Below the pieces are notes generated by a model. That model was not told the origin of the DNA, searched no databases, and was given only the letters and a program-made list of their open reading frames with translations. Made by a program: the position numbers and the translations under genes. Shown in pieces: positions 16,101-24,100 of a stretch of 34,250 nt of DNA; position 1 is the stretch's first letter, and each line of letters starts with the position of its first letter. This stretch comes from a virus. The stretch spans positions 1-34,250 of IMG/VR virus record IMGVR_UViG_3300035670_000770, one strand, 5' to 3'.

Positions 16101-16468
16101 GTAGACTTTTCTGAATCAGTTGCACTGATACTACTTAAGACTTTTGCCGTTACATTACTAGTTAAACCTCTAATTATAGTTCCAGTTAAATTTTCCCTGA
16201 TATCTTCAAAACTAGTTGTACCAACAGTGGATTGTATTAAAATTGCATAATGCTGTAAATCATATCCTGCTTGTCCAGGAATTACTACAGACCCCTCTTT
16301 GAAAACATGCTGACCAAATTTTTCAATTTGATTCTGTAAAATCGACTGTAGAGTAGTTAACTCTCTAGCTTGTACTGGATAATTTGGCTTAAACAGCACT
16401 CTATAAAAGTTTTTATTTTCATTAAAATCATCAAAATATGGTTGCAAACTGAGATCTGTATTTTGCAT
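10184..16468 (-). CDS. Giant DUF4815-type virion protein (baseplate-fibre, gp9/gp10 position)
   Basis: The 2094-residue protein begins with a DUF4815-like region: DDFNENKNFYRVLFKPNYPV, then QARELTTLQSILQNQIEKFG and PGQAGYD. Many Ser/Thr/Val-rich beta repeats follow. At about residue 1490 there is a Pro run followed by a Gly run (PDPPPPPPPRGGGGG) and then the conserved DPLAQSF with a beta domain (ISSIDLYFQSKD, VSVEIRTMENG). A module at about 1750-1800 (YVLIGSEIMKYTSISG) resembles ones in gp7 and the 1082-residue protein. It lies after gp8, where T4 has gp9 and gp10, so a role joining fibres to the baseplate is likely. A late promoter at 16504-16511 and a GAAGG ribosome site precede the start. 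Confidence 0.85.
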   Translation of the reverse strand: MQNTDLSLQPYFDDFNENKNFYRVLFKPNYPVQARELTTLQSILQNQIEKFGQHVFKEGSVVIPGQAGYDLQHYAILIQSTVGTTSFEDIRENLTGTIIRGLTSNVTAKVLSSISATDSEKSTATLYVKYISSGNIVNGTQLTKFSNNETLVDSSDNPVAVTATQNATNFTGSAAFITEGVYFLRGFFVNVPSQTIILDQYSNFPSYKIGLSVTEIIVNADTDSSLYDNAVGSSNFTAPGADRLKIEAVLSKQDINFAADSTFIELLRLEEGKLIQQTETSVYNELEKNLARRTYDESGNYTINTVNLRVKETYNNGENNGVYSINDVLPDGKKILNRTPTAQDGDAIDATNYYTIELDPLKSYVKGFQVENTSKKYLTIEKPRKFSSINNQGALASFGNYLRLNASTIVNGVLPGVTLVLNKTVGSTETQIGKARVLSLIAGEKLFLADLTLFTTIVTTQPTPTVLTGDFVFSSNGAQAVVESISGNTIVLSQITGQFLSGSIISNSRDLNTYTISSVVDNKIENITDVKTSSGFSADVFLDEVSITGSSFTVNNNTLTGIGTAFTKDLKAPMKLRIGTSTVTISAVSSDTSVTVTGTIANGTYYNVKKLVPKLSNSGTNFFTKFSNSVLKSVSDLSYYKTITETKIVTGSAVNISTTSDYTLSASDILVTNSSGTVAFTATVISSTSISLSVDSTLSGTSVVVVYKARVNNPTLKIKSANKFNFLSVTKSKNSTNTIYGTRISDNEISLKFSDVYRVHAIHEALASTDTNQTMFDSLVINSATDLKEGDIITYENIRAKIISISGTTLYVIYLSADKFPQGTSLALSVNIISNFNISGKVVTASTYGKYKDITNNYVLVKNDSSEFYNISKLVKIQNRPVPTNKFIVVFDYYNHSNISNDFYSANSYDPTEVDYAEIPTAYDGTSYTDIVDFRYETTPSSGTGGSLTIPYQETASALNYYQLTRSISTFAFPGEVVSADYDYYLGRIDKIFLDENGNLVSIKGSETNNPQEPESIQNALLLATVTIPPYMKSASDAVLNIQQSKRYTMKDIGLIDRRLENVETLTSLNLLEIGTNSLNIVDDDGNNRFKTGFIVDNFKTTALANLNDVQYTASIDTANALLRPYPYVNNINLNYDSSSTTRKKGSLVTLPYTEVPYITQQYASRVENLQPFEVISWNGELILDPNKDVWFDTVRTQRETQQIDLASPIRFLFDNSGAAGEQWGGWTSTGSARTGGGTNVFQERAGVNNTFSSLTQEIQVGDSINSIVSDEFIRSRIVNLVATKLKPNTLFHFFVDDSLNDSMIFPKNITGMSNRTGTFVVGETVTLRPEITTTVEGLNLITATVTTDILGSYTSTSTYLSIDDIVTTDGSNLNPVSLGSTFRITGNQSGATGTVTLTSPRIKANSVGTVNAFLIIPPNTYQTGTSVFKLCDEITGTSIYGISQSNAENIYDTIGARISLTSNVVSLDVPQITSSPIKGTRTVFVPDPPPPPPPRGGGGGRDPLAQSFLVDLEGGVFISSIDLYFQSKDSSIPVSVEIRTMENGTVTETVVPYSVSVVEAANVKVSANASVATRFTFPSPVYLNQDTYYAFMIKSDSTEYRVWISRLAETDILTSFVIDKQPYSGSLFKSQNMSTWTPDQFEDVKFVMNRAKFITNSTYTCKLKNDPIPSAVLNSDPLSFTNGSATIKVYHPNHCMNSIQNYVKLNSVSSDAPNTTLNTAITTASQTGNVTVGNATATTWKTINGLPVSATNPGYVLIGSEIMKYTSISGNTLTISERGVSGSLATVHAIGSIVKCYSINGIPLTEINKTHKITNVIDLDSYEIAATNTANSTAIAGGTSVTASRNIQYEELYPNINTLVLPSTDLSITFTSITGNSLYAPQTSFAQVEEESVENKQYCELTTSRIVVSSANNSAYFPSTPSSLVFNLRLSTELDNISPIIDVTGSSAITVCNRISKKTLNGDVDISAELTPNSGTYSSYVTKKITLQNTSTSIKVLLDGVRKQGLNGTYSDIKVFAKINGDGNLGKFDDMDYIELPAISYPISTNSNDYRAFEFETKNLTEFKEYSIKICMISGDQTNIPKIRNFRAIALAV

Positions 16469-16503
16469 TTATTTAACCTTCAAATGGTTGCGTCGTTTTT
16501 TAT

Positions 16504-16511
16504 TATTTATT
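16504..16511 (-). promoter_or_regulatory. T4-type late promoter (AATAAATA) for the DUF4815 unit
   Basis: The minus strand reads AATAAATA directly after the gp8 stop codon and 35 bases before the ATG at 16468. The intervening leader holds GAAGG as ribosome site. It would drive the 2094-residue gene, the coiled-coil gene and the NblA-like gene. Confidence 0.7.
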
Positions 16512-18143
16512 TTAGAACTCGATGACAAGTTTTACATCCTCAATTTGATCGTTAGATCTAAAAACTGGCTTTCTATTTTCTACATATAAAATTTTGCCAC
16601 TGTATTTTTTAATTTCTCCAGTAGAATATCCAGATGCAAATGTAATACCAGCAATAGTGCTATTATCAGTAATGTTTGGTGTTGCAGTTACATTACTGAT
16701 TGATCCAGTGATAGCATTAGCACCACTGAATTCTACTAATTTATCTTTATTAGTTCCAGCTTGATCTGCACTAATATACTCATTTTGATAATATCTTAAA
16801 ATTTTATTGATTGCATCCCAGTGAATAACTCTTCCTTTGGCTCCAGTGCTTGCCTGGGTAATGAGTTCACCATTTTCATAATTTACAGTAATTGATGATG
16901 CAAATTTAATTGACTTACAAACAGCTGCAGTTGGGGAAATATAATCAATTCCACTGTTTGAAGTAGGATCTTCAATGAGACCAAATCTTCTAAATTGCAT
17001 ATTAACTGGAATATCACCACTACCATCTAAAAATTCTAGATTTTTGTTGATCATGACACGGTATGCACCTAGTTCATAAATTGGATTTGAACCATGTCCT
17101 CCAGTTGGAGAAATGATAATTTCAATACTTGCAGTAGTTCCTAAGCTTGTACTAGTTCCAGTTCTAGCTAGTGCATCACTTAAACTAGAGTATGCAACAG
17201 TCAAGTCCAATGATCCAAAAGTGTAACCGCTACCAGATTGCTCTACTACAGCAGTTTCAATTTTGTTTGCAAAATTTCCACTTGATGGAACAGTGACTTT
17301 TACTACTGCTTTGGTGGAGTTTGCACCCAATCCACCATTTCCGATGATAGGAATATAGTAAGTTCCTGCAGTTAGTCCAGAACCTCTATTTGTAATTAAT
17401 ACTTGATTTATAGAACCATCTACTGCCGCAGTTTGCACCGCAGTATCTACCCTAACGGGAATAAAATCAGTTGATACAAATTTAATATAATCGCTAATTG
17501 AAATAGTATACATGTACTTCCAACGATAGCCGTCACTGTATGTAACAATATCGGTGTTTGTTCCAGTTGGCTCTACTGTAGAAGGCTTTCCATTTGGATA
17601 TGCCTCATTTGATGGGGTTTGACCGTTATAAATGCACTCGTAGACCTGAAAATTACTATTCATCACATAAAAACTAGTATCATATAGTTTAGATTGGCCA
17701 TTTGCAGAAATTTTGGTCACGCCATTAATAACTGTTCCATAATCATGTCTATACATATCATACACAACTCCAGATTGCCAGGTTCTTTTGCGAATTACTT
17801 CAGATACATCTGATCTAGTAACTCGTTTAATTGCAATCATATCGTCATAAATTTCATCAATTTCATCTAAACAGTCTACTGGATCTGGTGGTAGAAAGTC
17901 TGAAACTGTAGATACGCCATCATATTTTTCTACAATTTCTCCCGTGGTATCATTCCAATCATATGATCTACCGATAAACAAGTATATTTTACTTCTATAT
18001 CTTTGAGATGCATCTGATTCTGCTGGAAAATTTATTGGATCTTCCGAAGCAGGATTAAATGAAGTATTATATGGCTCTTCTAGAGACTCAATAAATTGTT
18101 GAGCCGCAAAAATTCTAAAATTATCAGTTACTAATGAAGGCAT
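16512..18143 (-). CDS. gp8: Baseplate wedge protein gp8, enlarged
   Basis: The N-terminal part matches gp8: MPSLVTDNFRIFAAQQFIES, then YLFIGRSYDWNDTTGEIVEK, the DIVTYSDGYRWKYMYTIS segment and PVRVDTAVQTAAVDG. Gp8 dimers link gp7, gp6 and gp10 in the wedge. It is 543 residues against about 334 in T4. The excess includes a G-S-G-x-x module at about 246-325 (ITNRGSGLTAGTY, EQSGSGYTFGSL) and a GELITQASTGAKGRVIHWD module at about 424-500, related to segments in gp7 and gp14. The conclusion ENRKPVFRSNDQIEDVKLVI is typical gp8. AAGGA upstream supports the start. Confidence 0.93.
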   Translation of the reverse strand: MPSLVTDNFRIFAAQQFIESLEEPYNTSFNPASEDPINFPAESDASQRYRSKIYLFIGRSYDWNDTTGEIVEKYDGVSTVSDFLPPDPVDCLDEIDEIYDDMIAIKRVTRSDVSEVIRKRTWQSGVVYDMYRHDYGTVINGVTKISANGQSKLYDTSFYVMNSNFQVYECIYNGQTPSNEAYPNGKPSTVEPTGTNTDIVTYSDGYRWKYMYTISISDYIKFVSTDFIPVRVDTAVQTAAVDGSINQVLITNRGSGLTAGTYYIPIIGNGGLGANSTKAVVKVTVPSSGNFANKIETAVVEQSGSGYTFGSLDLTVAYSSLSDALARTGTSTSLGTTASIEIIISPTGGHGSNPIYELGAYRVMINKNLEFLDGSGDIPVNMQFRRFGLIEDPTSNSGIDYISPTAAVCKSIKFASSITVNYENGELITQASTGAKGRVIHWDAINKILRYYQNEYISADQAGTNKDKLVEFSGANAITGSISNVTATPNITDNSTIAGITFASGYSTGEIKKYSGKILYVENRKPVFRSNDQIEDVKLVIEF

Positions 18144-18177
18144 TCTTTTATGTCCTTATGGTTAGTCTTTGTATGAT

Positions 18178-18185
18178 TATTTATT
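18178..18185 (-). promoter_or_regulatory. T4-type late promoter (AATAAATA) for gp8, fused to the gp7 stop codon
   Basis: The minus strand reads TAATAAATA: the first TAA is the stop codon of gp7 (18186-18184) and the octamer AATAAATA shares its bases. It lies 35 bases upstream of the gp8 ATG, with AAGGA in the leader. Confidence 0.68.
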
Positions 18186-21100
18186 AAATAAATTTATCGA
18201 AGTAAATAATATCTCCTTGATTATGTGTGGTCGATGATGATAAACGAGTACATCCAACTAGTTCATTTGATACAATATTAGTATATTCAATTATATCTGT
18301 TGATATAATTGCTCGGAATGTATCATACCCCTCACCAGAATTTTTAACTTCTACAGAAGTTACCCTACCCATAGCATCTAATACTGGATTGAGCACACAC
18401 CCACTTCCACCCCCACCAATAACGGTAAGTTCTACATCTCTATCATCATATCCAATTCCTTGAGTTAATACTTGAACTTTTCTAACTCTTCCATTGCTGA
18501 TAAATGGTCTAAATGTTGCAGAAGATCCACTTGATGAAGTAATATTAATTGTTATATCACTTTCTTCAAAATTTTGAGCATTTGCTACTGGGATAATTTC
18601 AGTTGTAGCTGTTATATTTGATGTTAATTTAGTTCCAATTGTAATACTTGAAGTACTTAATGGTGTTTGAGTTTCTGCAAAAATATATGAAGTTGGTACA
18701 ATTCTTTGTGGTGCATATTGGTTATAACCAGGATACTGAATAGTTACTGGTGATTCAATTTTGCCACCCAGTTTATAATTTACTGGTGCAGTTGCTTTAG
18801 CACCATATCCGCTACCAATAGTTCTTAGAATTACTGGGTGACGATACCCAGTTCCACCATTGGTAATTATAATTTCCGATAATTTACCGTTTATTGATAC
18901 GCCAGTAGCAACAAATCCAGTTGAAGAAGTTCCAGTATATGGTGATGTTTTGAGAACAGTAGATGATACAATTTCAGTGACAGTCCTTGATGTTGTTTCC
19001 CCACCAATAAAGATTTGATCCCCAACATTAACTTGGTACATTACATTATCAACTTTCATATCTTCTGATGTTCCTTTAAAGTCTAATACTACAAGTTTAG
19101 TGGCAGTTATATTAGAATTAAATATTAGCTGATTGTTATCTATATAATAATCATATAGTGGACTTTGAATATTACCATCTTTAATGACTACAATTTGATT
19201 TTCATGTGGTCTTGGACGATTAATAACAGCATTTGGATAATATGGAGAATTTGTTTGATTTTTTAGATTATATACTTTTCCACCAAATCCAGAAGTAATA
19301 CTGAGTAATTTTGTGAACGACCCAACACACTTAACTGAAATAATATCAGATTGAATTGGAGCGATTGTAAAATTAATTTGACTCTTAATGTCTCCAATTA
19401 ATGTATAATCTATACCAGGATCTAAAATTTTTCCATTTTTGACTACAATTATACTAGAATCTGATGGAGTTGAATTATTTTCAATTGTTCCAGGAGAAAC
19501 AAAATTTTCTTCATCCAAAAATAAATTAAATTTAGTAGTTACTCCGTTATATGGTGTGTTTATCTGATCTAATAGGTGAAAAATTCCAGCAAATTTGATG
19601 CCAAATACATATGCCGATGTATTTGTGGAAGCTAGAGTTATTCTTGATGTGGTAGTATATGTGTAGTCTGTCAATTCATTAAATTTCCAAGTATTATTTG
19701 AAAATATTACTAGATTTTCTTGATCTGGGGATGATATTGGGTGACTTAAATCATACACAGTAGTTGATCCAGATACAGAAGTTAAATTTATAACTTTATT
19801 ATCATACATTCTAATCATGAATATATCGTCTGTTTTTTGTGGAGCAATTAAAAATTCAATTTGTCCTCGATTTGCACTAATTGTATATTGCACTCCAGGA
19901 TATTGAATCACTCCATTTACGGACACTAAGACATCTGCATCTTCAATAATATCGGATGAAATTAAATTCTGATCATTATATAGTAATCTAAATTTAGTCC
20001 TAACACCATCTGGACAATTATCAAGTGAATCTATATAAGTAATTGGAGCATATAAAATTGCAAAAATTGAATCAATAGTCACTAAAGATGAAAGTGTCAC
20101 TACATTTCCAGAAATAGTAAAATTATTTTCGTAAAATTGTGGCACTCCATTTATATACAATACTAAATCTTTGTACTGAGATGGTAGTATTGTAGTAGAT
20201 AATGTTATGGAAACTCCAGATATGTTAGAAATAGCAATTTCACTAGAACCATGGCGATAATCTAAATATATATCATCATCTGCTGTAATATTTGTTGTAA
20301 ATGTTATACTGCCATTTGTGATAGTAAAATCTTCTGTTGGATTTTGAACCACTCCATTTCTCAGTACCAATATATCTGATACAGATGGTGCATTGAAACT
20401 CTTGTAATCTACTTGCAATTTATAAGTAGATTTACTATAGTCATCATTCAAATTATCAATAATTTCAGTTTGATATGAAAATGATCCAATTTGGTAAATA
20501 TAAATTACATCGCCAGAGATCAATGACGGATCTAATAATGTTACAGTTGATCCAGAAATAGTATATAATGATGGATTTATTATATCAGTTCCATTTAGAC
20601 TGAGTATTAAATCGGATTTACTTACTGGTAGATCCGTAGTTATTACGCTACCATTTATTGTTAAATTATATGTATTTGTTCCTATCGCAAATGTTATTGG
20701 GTCTATTACACGTTTTGCATTTGTGAATGCCAATATACAAACTTGATCTAGTGTTAAACTAACAAAATTTGCAAAACTTAACACATTAGTGCCAGAGTTG
20801 AAACTCCATGAATTCCCTACTTGTAAAACGCCATTTACATAAACTAAAAATACCGTTGTATCAACTATTGGAGACTGAGAAGTATATTGTAGCGAAGATG
20901 GATTTAATTGAGTAAATCTATCCGTGATATTTACTAAATCTTGGGCGCTATAATTTGTTATATTAATAGCGTCAGTTAATACTGGTGGAATAGTAAACTT
21001 AATATTTCTTGCATTAACTAAACCTTCAATTGTATAATCTAATTCTGGGTATTGGTACAACCCATTTTTAATTACTTGAAGATGACTTGAACTATATACG

Positions 21101-24100
21101 CTGCTGCTGATATAATTTGATGTCAGCCCAAAACGAGTTTCTGTACCATCATACATGCGGAAAGAATCAATAGCAAAGTTTTGATTTAACCCATCATATG
21201 AATAATAAACAAAAACCTGATCTTCAGCGAGCAATGGACTTGCAAATTGAATACTACTACCAGTTATAGTAAAATCAATTCCAGGTTTTTGATGGACACC
21301 AGATACAATTACAATTAAATGTTGTGCAGATATTGGGGCAAATAAAATTCCATCTATAGATATTGGAAAGGTATCTTGAATTCCATCTAAACATGTAAAT
21401 GAATCCAATAATACATTTTTAGTTTTTTCTGGTTCTAACTGTCTATTAAAATATGCAAGTTTAACAACATCAGATAAGTTTGGAGCTACTGTAAATGTAA
21501 TTTTATTATTATTAATTACATGTGATTGACTAGTTGGTTTGGATAAAATTCCATTCTTGATTGTAAATATATCTGCAATATTTGTAACATACTGAGGTAC
21601 ACCCCTATCAGATAAATTGAATGTTTTCCTAGAACTATTCTGAGAGACATTTAATCGGTCTAATATTGCAGACTTTAAATTTGTAGTATTTGCTAAGTAT
21701 TTACTGTTAAAATCTATGACTGTACATGTATCTGTTGAAATATAAGTCTGTACAAATGTAATTGATGATCCAGTTAAACTGTATTGGTCATGATCTAATA
21801 CTTCATTATTGATAGTTACTAATAAACTACTTTCTCCATTTACTGGAACATATGGTAGACCATCTGCATACGTTAGATTAAATGTTTTTGAAGATCCATT
21901 GAATGTAATTTTATTAAGTACTTCAACGTAGCTAGTTGAATACTCTGGGCTAGTGTATTTAAATTTAGTATCTAATCCATATACTGTATTATTATCTGTT
22001 CCAGAGTATACAGTGCCGTCCAGTAAATTTTTAGTTATTTTATAAACTGAATCTGGAGTTTTTACTGAATTTGATTCAATATATTGAGTTACTTTTTTGA
22101 TAGTGCAATTATTGAGTTGTAAAATTTTATTAGTGTTTACTGTAACTGGATCAATGATGTAGCATGAGATAGTTTCATCAATATACCAACCAAATATATC
22201 AGAACTGGCAACTGATTCAGATAAAACAATCTGATTGCCAGCTACTGAAAAATCAGTTAATAATTGAGATTGGGATACTGAATTTGCAAATAACAATAGA
22301 TTGCAGCTAGAGCTTGGTGAATAATTTATTGAATAATTTGTACCAGATCCAGAGAAAGTAAGTGCCTTTAGTTGTTCGTGGTATAAAATGAATACAGAAT
22401 CTGAGCTTTGTATTGTTTGTGATAATGTAATAGTATTGCCACTCAATGTATACGTAGGCGCTTGAATGACACCATTAATAGAAATCAATATATTTTCATA
22501 TGAATTTGGTATAAAGCTTAAATTATCTTTAACCAAAGCTAATTTATTTCCATCAACAATATAATCTACTATTGTAAATTCAGTGTCTAATTCATGTGCA
22601 ATAATCTCATCCGAAGAATTTAGATTAAATGTTGGAATAAAATTGGAATTGGATATGTAATATGAACTTCCTGGTTTTTGTAATATTCCAGAATAAAAAA
22701 TAAAATATAAATTAGTATCCGCTATGCCAAGAGATGCAAAATTTCTTGAAACTGTGAACAAATATTCATTTAAAATTAATGATTTATTATTCAATGATTG
22801 AATTTCTATGTAATTATCTTTGATTGATACTATTAATCCTACTGCACCAGAAAAATTCCCAAAAACAAAATCTCCAATAGAAAATGCAGAGTAATTATCA
22901 ACATATACTGTCTGAGTATTACAACTAGATAATTTTAAGTTTAGACCTGCAACATTTGATAGTGTTGCTTTAAATAGCACTGAACTATTGAATGAATCTT
23001 CCTGTCGTTCAAATAATTTTTTACTATTCTCTATTCTATATTTGCCAAATACTTTATACCCTGCTGGATGAGTATTTTGAATTACTTGATTTTTCCACTC
23101 GGAAGTATTTCTTTGTGATACTAAAGTATAAGACCAATCTTGATAGTAATTACTATCAATAATTCTTTGAGTTGAATCACTGACAAATCCAAAATTGTCT
23201 AGAAATTTGTAAGAATATGATGCGTATGGTGATGGAGTGCAGTATGCACTTGCGGTTTTAATGCTTACAATATTACCATATACATTTCCATCTTTAGTGT
23301 ATATAATGTCATTGTTGGAAATATTTCCAGAAATTACATAATATTCTACTGATGATGATGGGACATCAAAATGTACAACCTTACATATATTTCCAGATTC
23401 AAAAGACCCAAATGACAACACATCATTTTCTTCTAAAATTTTTCTTTTAATTCTGGCTTCTAATACAACACCTGCTCCAAATGCACTGTCAATTGTGATG
23501 GTTGGTATTGAACTAAAGTTAAATCCACCTCTAATAACTTGAACTTCTGTTATAATACCAGATGAAGTGATTATGTTAAATTCGCAATATGGATTTACTG
23601 CACCATTCACTTTTACGACATCTGTAGTTGGGTTATAATTTAATCCTCCATTTACAACTAAAATACTGGCAATTTGAAAATTATTAATTATTTTTGCAGT
23701 TGTGGGAATTACAACTGGATACTGGGTAAGCTTGTTTCCAATTAATTCATTTCCAATAGATGAATATTGGAAATTATTAAGTTCTCCAATATTATCTGAA
23801 TTTAATTGTACTAAAGCTCCATAACCATTTTCAGTTACAAATTCAATAACTTCTGGTAATTTAGTATAATTTTTTCCTCTATTTGTAATTGTAATTTTAT
23901 CTATTGATCCGCTTGCTGTTTTTGAATTAGTAATATAAGTCAATCCAGCTATGTTTAAATTTGTGAGATTTGATAGATTTTCAATTGCAAATTCAGTATT
24001 TGAAATTACACTATATACAGTTTGAGTAGTTAAAAAATTATTAAATTTTACTTTATCTCCAATGGTCAATCCGTGATCATTACTAGTAGTAAATTTAATG

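Noticed and set aside
10184-16468. Assembly fusion of several genes because of the extreme length
   Set aside because: The frame is continuous, composition is uniform, and a DUF4815 start with DPLAQSF domain in one chain is usual for cyanomyoviruses.
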